Positions 1 to 5,423 of a stretch of 5,423 nucleotides of DNA are shown piece by piece. Under the pieces are notes generated by a model. That model had not been told where the DNA came from. It was given only the letters and a program-made list of their open reading frames with translations, and did not search any database. The position numbers were made by a program, and so were the translations under genes. Source of the stretch: JAYWIG01 sp043789035. Lineage in GTDB: Bacteria > Pseudomonadota > Gammaproteobacteria > Burkholderiales > Burkholderiaceae_E. Location of the stretch: NCBI GenBank assembly GCA_043789035.1, contig JAYWIG010000011.1, positions 1-5,423 of the forward strand, read 5' to 3'. How positions within the stretch are numbered: the stretch's first letter is position 1; each line of letters begins with the position of its first letter.

Positions 1-1
1 C

Positions 2-769
2 TTTGAACTCGGAAACAAGTTCATTGGTCTCATTCTCACAGGAGCCCTTGTCGGTTTAGCCATTGGCTTAACAGGAGTTGGCGGAGGCTCCTTGATGACT
101 CCCGCACTACTGCAAATATTTCACATCCCGCCTGCAATTGCAGTTGGTACCGATTTAGCCTTCGCAGCGATTACAAAAACAGTCGGCGTTGTCGCGCATC
201 GAAAAACAAAATTGGTGCAGTGGCGTATCGCTGCGCTCATGTTGGCATCTAGTCTACCCGCTTGCTTAATAGCCTTAGGCTCCATGCAAAGCACACCGAG
301 CGCTGACGTGAATAGCCTAATACGCTCAGGCTTAGGTGTTGCATTGTTAGGCACTGCACTAGCAATTAGTTTTCGCAATAAGCTTGGCTCATTTCGAATT
401 GCAAACAAGAGTATTCGTACCGTTCTTACACTTATTTGCGGTGGCATTATTGGTTGGATGGTGGCTTGGTCATCCATCGGCGCGGGCGCTATCGGTTGTA
501 CAGTTCTGGCGCTCATTTACCCTGAGTTAGAACCTAGACAAGTCGCCGCAACCGATATCGCTTACGCTGTACCGCTTACCACAGTCGGTGCGATTGGGCA
601 TGCCTTCGCTGGCAACCTGGACGGTGTATTACTGATGAGCTTACTCATCGGTTCCGTACCTGCCATTTGGATTGGTGTACGGCTAAGCGAGCGCCTTAAT
701 CAAGACGTAAGCCGCAGTTTGCTCGCGTCGTTACTTCTTATCGCATCTGCGAAATATCTCTATTTCTAA
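2..769 (+). CDS. TSUP (TauE/SafE) family sulfur-oxyanion permease, 5'-partial
   Basis: The open frame runs in from the left edge and gives 256 visible residues, close to the usual 250-265 of the family, so probably only a few N-terminal residues are missing. A TTG at 92 and ATG at 95 lie inside the first conserved motif and are not the true start. The protein is mostly hydrophobic with short polar loops, as expected of an inner-membrane permease with several helices. It shows the duplicated TSUP signature: GLTGVGGGSLMTP (about residues 22-34) with AVGTDLAFAAITK, and a second copy, SSIGAG with AATDIAYAVPLT and GAIGHAFAGNLD (about 157-206). Known members move sulfite, sulfonates or sulfate. It lies 11 bases before cysH, so sulfate import or release of excess sulfite is the likely job. 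The direction of transport cannot be read from the sequence. The second repeat has AWSSIGAG where GLTSVGAG is typical. Confidence 0.9.
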   Translation, partial: FELGNKFIGLILTGALVGLAIGLTGVGGGSLMTPALLQIFHIPPAIAVGTDLAFAAITKTVGVVAHRKTKLVQWRIAALMLASSLPACLIALGSMQSTPSADVNSLIRSGLGVALLGTALAISFRNKLGSFRIANKSIRTVLTLICGGIIGWMVAWSSIGAGAIGCTVLALIYPELEPRQVAATDIAYAVPLTTVGAIGHAFAGNLDGVLLMSLLIGSVPAIWIGVRLSERLNQDVSRSLLASLLLIASAKYLYF

Positions 770-780
770 AGAATCATCCT

Positions 781-1503
781 ATGCAAAGTATTGCTCATTT
801 CGACGAAACTATTTCCACACTTCGTAACCTTACAGCCAGTCATGAGCATGTAAAGATGGCTAGCTCCCTAGGTGCTGAAGACATGGTGCTTGCGCATATA
901 GTGAAAGCTCATAACCTACCAATTCAGATATTTACGCTAGATACTGGAAGACTGAACCCAGAGACTTATGATTTACTTGCACGTAGCAAAAGCTTTGGTA
1001 TTCGCGTGTACTTTCCGAAATCGGATGCGGTTGAGGCGTTAGCAATGCAGTTCGGTATTAACGGGTTTTACGACTCGCTTGAAGCCCGCAAAGCCTGCTG
1101 CGCAATTCGAAAAATTGAACCATTAAAACGAGCGCTTCAAGGTGCTAACGCGTGGGTAACTGGCTTGCGGAAAGAGCAATCAGATGGAAGGCAGAACTTA
1201 CAACTTCTAGCGCACGATGCTGCCACAAATTTGCCCAAGTGCAACCCACTTTTAAATTGGACTGAAAAAGAAATATGGGCCTATCTTCATCATCATGAAA
1301 TTCCTGTTAACAGCCTGCATGCCCAAGGTTATCCAAGCATCGGATGCGCGCCGTGTACTCGCGCCATTCAGCCGGGTGAGCACCCAAGAGCCGGCCGTTG
1401 GTGGTGGGAGGCAGATACGCAAAAAGAATGCGGCCTGCATATTGACCCAAACGGCAAACTTGTTCGCACTTACCAAGCACCAAAGAAGGAAATAACGCTA
1501 TGA
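781..1503 (+). CDS. cysH: Assimilatory adenylylsulfate (APS) reductase, CysH
   Basis: This 240-residue protein of the PAPS/APS reductase family would reduce activated sulfate to sulfite in the cytoplasm, using thioredoxin or a similar thiol donor. Visible motifs are the nucleotide-binding SSLGAEDMVL (28-37), LDTGRL (53-58), the CC pair at 106-107 followed by IRKIEPLKRAL, the CAPC pair at 189-192 in a GCAPCTR context, and ECGLH with the catalytic Cys217. The CC plus CxxC set binds a [4Fe-4S] cluster in APS reductases and is absent from E. coli-type PAPS reductases. APS is therefore the predicted substrate (EC 1.8.4.10). The absence of a CysC domain or gene next door agrees. The ATG follows only a weak purine stretch (AAAGAA overlapping the upstream stop), so translation may depend on coupling to the transporter gene. 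The stop overlaps the cysD start (ATGA). Confidence 0.97.
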   Translation: MQSIAHFDETISTLRNLTASHEHVKMASSLGAEDMVLAHIVKAHNLPIQIFTLDTGRLNPETYDLLARSKSFGIRVYFPKSDAVEALAMQFGINGFYDSLEARKACCAIRKIEPLKRALQGANAWVTGLRKEQSDGRQNLQLLAHDAATNLPKCNPLLNWTEKEIWAYLHHHEIPVNSLHAQGYPSIGCAPCTRAIQPGEHPRAGRWWWEADTQKECGLHIDPNGKLVRTYQAPKKEITL

Positions 1504-2384
1504 CCACTCACCTCGATGCTTTGGAAAATGAAGCCATTCATATTATTCGTGAAGCTGTGGCCGAAACTCGTAACTCCGCCTTGCTATTTTCAGCGGGCAA
1601 AGACTCATTGGTTTTATTAAAACTTGCGCAGAAGGCGTTTTATCCGCTGAACCTACCTTTCTCTTTATTGCATGTCGATACGGGGCATAACTTTCCTGAA
1701 GTAATCGCCTTTCGAGATGAAATCGTCGCAAAAACGAAGGAACAACTCGTTGTCGGCTTGGTGGAAGAAAGTATTCGACGAGGTACTGTGAGCGATCAGC
1801 CATCCCGCAATTCACTGCAATCAACGACCTTGCTAGAAACTATTCAAGAACAAGGCTTTGATTGCTTACTGGGTGGCGCTCGCCGCGACGAAGAAAAGGC
1901 GCGCGCTAAGGAACGTATTTTCTCGCATCGCGACGAATTTGGTGCATGGAACCCACGCCGCCAACGGCCTGAGCTTTGGAGCTTGTACAACGGCAGAGTG
2001 CTAAAAGGTGAACACATGAGGGTGTTTCCGATTAGCAATTGGACAGAGCTTGATGTTTGGTCCTACATCACTCGCGAAGAAATTGCCTTGCCATCGATTT
2101 ACTACGCGCACACTCGGCCCTGTGTTTGGAGGCAGGGTAAATGGCTGGCCATAACCCACGCAACACCCGCATTGGCTGGTGAACAAATTGTCGAAGTTCA
2201 AGTTCGATATCGCACGGTGGGTGACATGACCTGCACTTGCCCTGTGGAATCATCAGCGGGAAGCAACGCTGCAATTCTGCAAGAGACATTAATCGCCAAA
2301 GTCAGTGAACGCGGCGCCACCCGATTGGACGACCAACAATCCGAAGCCGCCATGGAAAATCGAAAAAAAGAGGGATACTTTTAA
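1500..2384 (+). CDS. cysD: Sulfate adenylyltransferase subunit 2, CysD
   Basis: This 294-residue protein is the catalytic subunit of ATP sulfurylase, which makes APS and pyrophosphate from ATP and sulfate and is driven by GTP hydrolysis on CysN. The length is close to E. coli CysD (about 302). It is an N-type ATP pyrophosphatase with the PP-loop SAGKDS at 31-36, HVDTGHNFPEV (58-68), GGARRDEEKARAKERIFS (125-142), FPISNWTELDVWSYI (176-190), LPSIYYAHTR (198-207), and a C-terminus ending in the typical KKEGYF. The ATG overlaps the cysH stop as ATGA and is preceded by a good Shine-Dalgarno AAGGA at 1486-1490, spaced nine bases. The RYRTVGDMTC segment (236-245) resembles betaproteobacterial and actinobacterial proteins more than the enteric type, by recollection of family sequences. 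No key residue appears to be missing. Confidence 0.97.
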   Translation: MTTHLDALENEAIHIIREAVAETRNSALLFSAGKDSLVLLKLAQKAFYPLNLPFSLLHVDTGHNFPEVIAFRDEIVAKTKEQLVVGLVEESIRRGTVSDQPSRNSLQSTTLLETIQEQGFDCLLGGARRDEEKARAKERIFSHRDEFGAWNPRRQRPELWSLYNGRVLKGEHMRVFPISNWTELDVWSYITREEIALPSIYYAHTRPCVWRQGKWLAITHATPALAGEQIVEVQVRYRTVGDMTCTCPVESSAGSNAAILQETLIAKVSERGATRLDDQQSEAAMENRKKEGYF

Positions 2385-3677
2385 ATGAGTACATTAAACT
2401 CAACCCTACGCATCATGACTGCAGGCAGCGTTGATGATGGCAAGAGCACCTTAATCGGCCGTTTAATGCACGATCTTGGCCTCATCACCGACGATATTAT
2501 GCAAGACTTAAAGGCAGCGTCCAAACGAAATGGTCGCGGTGAACTAGACCTTTCTTTGTACACAGACGGTTTAGCCGCAGAGCGTGAGCAAGGCATAACC
2601 ATTGATGTGGCTTATCGCTACTTTCGTCATCAAGACCGTGCATATGTTCTATGCGATGCGCCTGGCCACGTACAGTACACCCGCAATATGGTCTGCGCCG
2701 CCAGTCAAGCCGACGTAGAATTGGTGATGATCGACGCTCGCAGCGGGCCAACCGAGCAAACTCGCCGCCATGTGCGGGTTGCGCAAATGTTGCAGGTGTC
2801 GAAACTTGTGTTCATTGTGAATAAGCTCGACTTAATCAGCTTCGATCAAAGCAAATACGACGCGATTTGTATTGAACTAAAAAGCCTTGCCAATGCCGAC
2901 ATCGTGCCGGTATGCGCGCTCGAGGGCGACAATGTTGTTCATGCTAGCGCAAGCTATGGCGCGAATCGAATTACTTGGTACCACGGCCCTACCTTGATCG
3001 AACTATTGGCTATCACTCCCGCTAATTCTCGCTTTCCAGTGACGGCGCCGCTTCGTTTCTCAGTGCAATCGGTAATGCGCCCCACTGGTAAGGGAATCAA
3101 ATCAGAGCTACTCCATGATTACCGCGCATTTGCCGGTCGCATCGAATCGGGAACTTTAGCGGTAGGGCAGCTAGTGCAGATCAATTCAGCCAGTGGCGAT
3201 GAAATCGCGCAAACCACCGTATCTGCCATTTACGCATCTGGTAATTCGTTGCCGATGGCTGTCGCTGGCCAAAGTATCAGTATCACTTTAAAAGAGGACG
3301 TCGGTGTTTCCCGCGGTGACATGATCGCAGCTGCGGAGGCACAACTCCATAGTTCGAAAGAATTGATCGCGCAATGGTGCTGGATGCATGAAAAGCCTGC
3401 CGTGATTGGCCAAAAAGTTTTGATTAAACAAGGAACCCGCACTGTGCAGGCGAAGATTATCTCGATTGATTCCAAACTCAATTTAGATAGCGGGCTTTTC
3501 ATACTGACGCCGGAAGCCAGCGTAGTGACCCTCGCGGCGAACGAGATTGCCCGCATTCGCATGCAACTGGCACAACCGCTGCTTTCCGATAGCTACGCGC
3601 AGATGCCTAGAACCGGGAGCTTAATTGCGATTGATCCACAGAAGTTAGATACCTTGGGTGCGGCGATTATTGATTGA
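2385..3677 (+). CDS. cysN: Sulfate adenylyltransferase subunit 1, CysN GTPase (no CysC fusion)
   Basis: This 430-residue translational GTPase-fold protein partners CysD and couples GTP hydrolysis to APS synthesis. Visible elements are G1 GSVDDGKS (14-21), G2 region EREQGITIDVAYRYF (66-80), G3 DAPGHVQYTRNM (91-102), G4 NKLD (146-149) and a G5-like CALEGDNV (177-184). EF-Tu-like beta-barrel regions follow, with RAFAGRIESG and VSRGDM as landmarks. It is shorter than E. coli CysN (about 475) and lacks the C-terminal APS kinase domain of CysNC fusions, which fits the APS-type CysH in the same operon. The start abuts the cysD stop with no gap. GAGGG at 2370-2374 inside cysD is the likely ribosome binding site. 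Odd points are A and V in the G3 stretch where family members usually read DTPGHEQY, and Cys in place of Ser in G5. The frame is intact and the main catalytic motifs are present, so it is probably functional. Confidence 0.95.
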   Translation: MSTLNSTLRIMTAGSVDDGKSTLIGRLMHDLGLITDDIMQDLKAASKRNGRGELDLSLYTDGLAAEREQGITIDVAYRYFRHQDRAYVLCDAPGHVQYTRNMVCAASQADVELVMIDARSGPTEQTRRHVRVAQMLQVSKLVFIVNKLDLISFDQSKYDAICIELKSLANADIVPVCALEGDNVVHASASYGANRITWYHGPTLIELLAITPANSRFPVTAPLRFSVQSVMRPTGKGIKSELLHDYRAFAGRIESGTLAVGQLVQINSASGDEIAQTTVSAIYASGNSLPMAVAGQSISITLKEDVGVSRGDMIAAAEAQLHSSKELIAQWCWMHEKPAVIGQKVLIKQGTRTVQAKIISIDSKLNLDSGLFILTPEASVVTLAANEIARIRMQLAQPLLSDSYAQMPRTGSLIAIDPQKLDTLGAAIID

Positions 3678-3678
3678 A

Positions 3679-4005
3679 CTAAGCGACGTTGGCACCAACG
3701 ATCGCAGCCATCTGCATCATGTCAACAGTTTCGCCAACTTTGATACCCGTCAGGTCGGTCAACTTTCCCGACTTGCTGGTAGATTTTGTATTCTTGAATA
3801 TAGGCAACAACTTGGCATCGGTCACAATGTATTTGCCTGCATTCTCAGGTTTGCCGTTTACAGTTTTAGTCTGTAACTTATTAGCCTTAATGTAATCCCA
3901 AATTTTCTTAGTGATTTCAGTTCGCGGGAGTTCTGTCGCACCAATCAAGGCTGCGAGTTCACTTTTCATTTTTACAGGGGTACTTAAACCTTTTGCTTCA
4001 GTCAT
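3679..4005 (-). CDS. Stand-alone SWIB/MDM2-domain protein
   Basis: This small protein of 108 residues is almost entirely one SWIB/MDM2 fold. The N-terminal part SELAALIGATELPRTEITKK (15-34) then IWDYIKANKLQ (35-45) is a clear match to the SWIB core, followed by TDAKLLPIF (62-70) and a last helix resembling the usual final SWIB helix, VDMMQMAAIVG (94-104). Compared with common bacterial SWIB proteins there are extra residues at about 46-59 and a longer insert rich in Lys, Ser and Thr at about 71-92. The lysine/alanine-rich tail seen in some relatives is absent. SWIB domains are best known from eukaryotic chromatin remodellers and chlamydial proteins. The role of free-standing bacterial ones is not established, so I assign none. 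The start is supported by AAGGA seven bases upstream (4013-4017 on the minus strand). Its TAG stop is one base from the cysN stop. Confidence 0.88.
   Translation of the reverse strand: MTEAKGLSTPVKMKSELAALIGATELPRTEITKKIWDYIKANKLQTKTVNGKPENAGKYIVTDAKLLPIFKNTKSTSKSGKLTDLTGIKVGETVDMMQMAAIVGANVA
3683..3705. terminator. Hairpin at the convergent cysN/SWIB gene ends, possible shared terminator
   Basis: Five bases after the cysN stop, the plus strand reads GCGA, CGTTGG, CA, CCAACG, A, TCGC. This folds as a ten-pair stem with one bulged A (3701) and a two-base CA centre, or a four-base loop if the top pair opens. It forms in either transcript. It lies wholly within the last codons of the minus-strand SWIB gene. 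In the plus direction no T tract follows. In the minus direction the bases after it are moderately T-rich (TTAGTTCAATC). It may therefore be an imperfect bidirectional terminator or a structure protecting mRNA 3' ends, rather than a textbook intrinsic terminator. Ribosomes finishing SWIB would melt it on that strand. The structure is seen directly; the role is inferred. Confidence 0.45.
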
Positions 4006-4034
4006 TATGGGTTCCTTTTAGATTGGTTTTAGGC

Positions 4035-4050
4035 GTGCAACTTTTTGCAC
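4035..4050. repeat. 16-base inverted repeat in the SWIB leader
   Basis: A perfect six-base inverted repeat, GTGCAA then four bases then TTGCAC, lies about 17 bases upstream of the SWIB Shine-Dalgarno. On the minus strand it could be a small RNA hairpin in the leader or a site for a dimeric DNA-binding regulator. The stem is short and no T tract follows in the transcript, so it is unlikely to be a terminator. A second small palindrome, CAAGCTTG at 4050-4057, touches it. The repeat is seen directly; any regulatory role is inferred. Confidence 0.35.
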
Positions 4051-4085
4051 AAGCTTGCGTCGAATCCCCGTCGCTTTTCTATGCG

Positions 4086-4114
4086 ATTATTGACGGAGGA
4101 AGGGAAAATAGCAG
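4086..4114 (-). promoter_or_regulatory. Weak sigma70-like promoter candidate for the SWIB gene
   Basis: On the minus strand AATAAT (4091-4086) matches the -10 consensus at five of six positions. It is preceded at 17 bases by CTGCTA (4114-4109), which matches the -35 consensus at only three of six. Transcription would start near 4079 and give a leader of roughly 74 bases containing the 4035-4050 inverted repeat. The gap must hold a promoter if SWIB is transcribed separately from the ATPase gene, but this match is weak and could be chance. Confidence 0.22.
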
Positions 4115-4180
4115 GCTGTTTCTCGGGCTAGTAGCTAGTCAACGGTGCCGAATCATAACAAAACCTAGCCCCAGCTGCCT

Positions 4181-4230
4181 AAAACTGTCATGTCGAACCA
4201 CATCCACCGAGGTGCGGTGCAATTTGACAG
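4181..4230 (-). terminator. Possible composite-hairpin terminator after the ATPase gene
   Basis: Read on the minus strand just past the ATPase stop codon, CTGTCA (4230-4225) pairs with TGACAG (4190-4185) and is followed directly by TTTT (4184-4181). Inside the loop a second stem, CACCG (4219-4215) with CGGTG (4209-4205), closes a five-base loop. The position seven bases after the stop and the T run fit an intrinsic terminator. The long, two-part stem and the run of only four T are weaker than usual. Confidence 0.35.
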
Positions 4231-4236
4231 AAGCAA

Positions 4237-5423
4237 TCAAGCCAACGGAGCAGACTTCAAAACCTCGTCAATCGTCGATAGCCCCGCGCCAATCTTCTGC
4301 GCACCTGCCAATCGAAGTGGTTTCATGCCAGTGCGTAATGCGGCTTGCTTAAAAGCCTGCAAATCCATGTCACTCTTAATCAAGTTGCGCAGCTCATCAT
4401 TGAGTACAAGCATTTCATATAAACCGCTGCGGCCCCGATAGCCTGTCATTCGACATTCAAGGCAGCCAACGGGTTTGTAAAGTTTTGCAGGTTTTGCAGC
4501 GCGGAACGGAGCGATTAAACCTTGCCAAGCGCCATCGGCCATTTCAAAGCCAATTTCTTTGCAACTTGGACAAAGTGTGCGTACCAAGCGTTGCGCCATG
4601 ACGCCTATAACGGTTGAAGCGATGAGATACGCAGGCACCCCGAGATCGAGCATACGGGTAATGGCCGAAGGTGCGTCGTTGGTATGCAGCGTCGATAGCA
4701 CCAAATGCCCAGTCAATGCGGCTTGAATCGCCATGTTGGCGGTTTCAAGGTCGCGAATCTCGCCCACCATAATGATGTCTGGGTCTTGGCGCATCAGGGC
4801 GCGTACACCTTCTGCAAAGTTTAAATCGATGCCTGACTGCACCTGCATTTGATTAAAGCTTGGCTCGACCATTTCGATAGGGTCTTCCACCGTTGATACG
4901 TTGACTTCTTCGGTAGCCAGCTGCTTCAACGTAGTGTAAAGCGTAGTGGTCTTACCAGAGCCAGTCGGGCCAGTGACAAGAACAATACCATTAGGTTTAG
5001 ACGTCATGCCATTCCAAGCATTCAAATCTTCTTCTGAGAAACCCAGCTCTGCAAAGTCTCGCACCATCACTTCTGGATCGAAAATTCGCATCACAAGCTT
5101 TTCGCCAAACGCTACTGGCAATGTCGATAAGCGAAGCTCGATTTCTTTACCGTCTATAGTACGGGTTTTAATACGGCCATCTTGAGGACGGCGTTTTTCA
5201 ACCACATCCATACGGCCAAGCAATTTAATGCGGGCAGTCATGGCAGCGAGTACAGCTGAGGGTACTTGGTAGACGTTATGCAAGACACCGTCGATACGGA
5301 ATCGAACAACGCCCTGCTCTCTGCGCGGTTCGAGATGTATATCACTCGCACGTTGTTCAAAAGCATATTGCCAAAGCCAATCGACGATCTGCACAACGTG
5401 CTGGTCATTGGCATCGAAGTTTT
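4237..5423 (-). CDS. GspE/PulE/PilB-family secretion or pilus ATPase, 5'-partial
   Basis: The frame is open from the right edge and gives 394 C-terminal residues. A GTG at 5394 is internal, because conserved sequence (NDQHVVQIVDW) continues upstream of it. Family members usually have 500-600 residues, so an N-terminal GspE/MshE-type domain probably lies outside the window. Visible motifs, counted from the first full codon, are ASDIHLEP (25-32), RFRIDGVLH (40-48), Walker A GPTGSGKT (151-158), the Asp box TVEDPIE (177-183), Walker B region IIMVGEIRD (216-224), the His box TGHLVLSTLHTND (237-249), and a zinc-type tetracysteine CPSC (284-287) with CLEC (320-323), followed by TGYRGRSGLYEML. Such hexameric cytoplasmic ATPases power type II secretion or type IV pilus assembly. 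The sequence alone does not settle which, and no partner gene is visible. All catalytic motifs are intact. Confidence 0.93.
   Translation of the reverse strand, partial: NFDANDQHVVQIVDWLWQYAFEQRASDIHLEPRREQGVVRFRIDGVLHNVYQVPSAVLAAMTARIKLLGRMDVVEKRRPQDGRIKTRTIDGKEIELRLSTLPVAFGEKLVMRIFDPEVMVRDFAELGFSEEDLNAWNGMTSKPNGIVLVTGPTGSGKTTTLYTTLKQLATEEVNVSTVEDPIEMVEPSFNQMQVQSGIDLNFAEGVRALMRQDPDIIMVGEIRDLETANMAIQAALTGHLVLSTLHTNDAPSAITRMLDLGVPAYLIASTVIGVMAQRLVRTLCPSCKEIGFEMADGAWQGLIAPFRAAKPAKLYKPVGCLECRMTGYRGRSGLYEMLVLNDELRNLIKSDMDLQAFKQAALRTGMKPLRLAGAQKIGAGLSTIDEVLKSAPLA

Noticed and set aside
92..97. TTG or ATG as the transporter start codon
   Set aside because: The conserved TSUP motif GLTGVGGGS lies upstream in the same open frame, so the true start is outside the window.
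121..516. Minus-strand open frame of 131 codons opposite the transporter gene
   Set aside because: It lies fully antisense to a clear TSUP coding sequence and its translation resembles no protein I recognise.
3230..3562. Minus-strand open frame of 110 codons inside cysN
   Set aside because: It is antisense to the conserved CysN beta-barrel region, with no domain signature. It is a shadow of the real gene.
4127..4139. Direct repeat GCTAGT-A-GCTAGT in the intergenic gap
   Set aside because: It is only two short copies with no further units and no link to a mobile element or an att-like site, so it is compatible with chance.
4137..4142. TTGACT on the minus strand as a -35 box for SWIB
   Set aside because: It is a good -35 match, but no -10-like hexamer lies 16-18 bases downstream. 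The nearest T-rich candidate (TATTTT) is 26 bases away.
3993..4441. Plus-strand open frames of 119 and 83 codons across the intergenic gap and the end of the ATPase gene
   Set aside because: They overlap the conserved minus-strand ATPase coding end, have no recognisable domain and no convincing ribosome binding site. They look like antisense shadow frames.
5392..5394. GTG as the start of the secretion ATPase
   Set aside because: The same frame stays open to the window edge, and a GspE-family protein needs a longer N-terminal region. The GTG is an internal valine codon.

Overview
The window carries the 3' part of an assimilatory sulfate-reduction operon on the plus strand, followed by two minus-strand genes that have no obvious link to sulfur. 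The gene content suggests a proteobacterium. A betaproteobacterium is my best guess, because CysD has a 'VRYRTVGDMTC' C-terminal style, CysH is a four-cysteine APS-reductase type beside stand-alone cysD and cysN, and there is a free-standing SWIB protein. Base composition looks close to even, without the high GC of many Burkholderiales. The lineage is an inference and I cannot narrow it further.

Plus strand, 2-3677: a TSUP (TauE/SafE-family) membrane transporter, cut at its N-terminus by the window edge, is followed after 11 bases by cysH. cysH overlaps cysD in an ATGA junction, and the cysD stop codon directly abuts the cysN start. The spacing indicates one polycistronic, translationally coupled unit. 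In the pathway, CysD and CysN (ATP sulfurylase, with its GTPase subunit) make APS from sulfate and ATP. CysH carries the cysteine set of [4Fe-4S] APS reductases and would reduce APS directly to sulfite. This fits the short CysN, which has no fused CysC (APS kinase) domain, and the lack of a cysC gene here. The TSUP protein would move a sulfur oxyanion, either importing sulfate or exporting sulfite. Sulfite reductase and the operon promoter are not in the window.

Minus strand, 3679-5423: a 108-residue SWIB/MDM2-domain protein converges on cysN with a single base between the two stop codons. A strong hairpin lies in the last SWIB codons, where a shared transcript end would be expected. Upstream of SWIB is a 231-base gap with a 16-base inverted repeat, a weak promoter candidate and a possible composite terminator. 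Beyond it is the C-terminal part of a GspE/PulE/PilB-family secretion or pilus ATPase, which runs off the right edge.

I see no mobile element, CRISPR array, tRNA or rRNA, and no clear sign of a new defence or mobile system. The most interesting points are the convergent junction with its embedded hairpin, the substitutions in normally conserved GTPase motifs of CysN, and the unusual two-insert SWIB protein.
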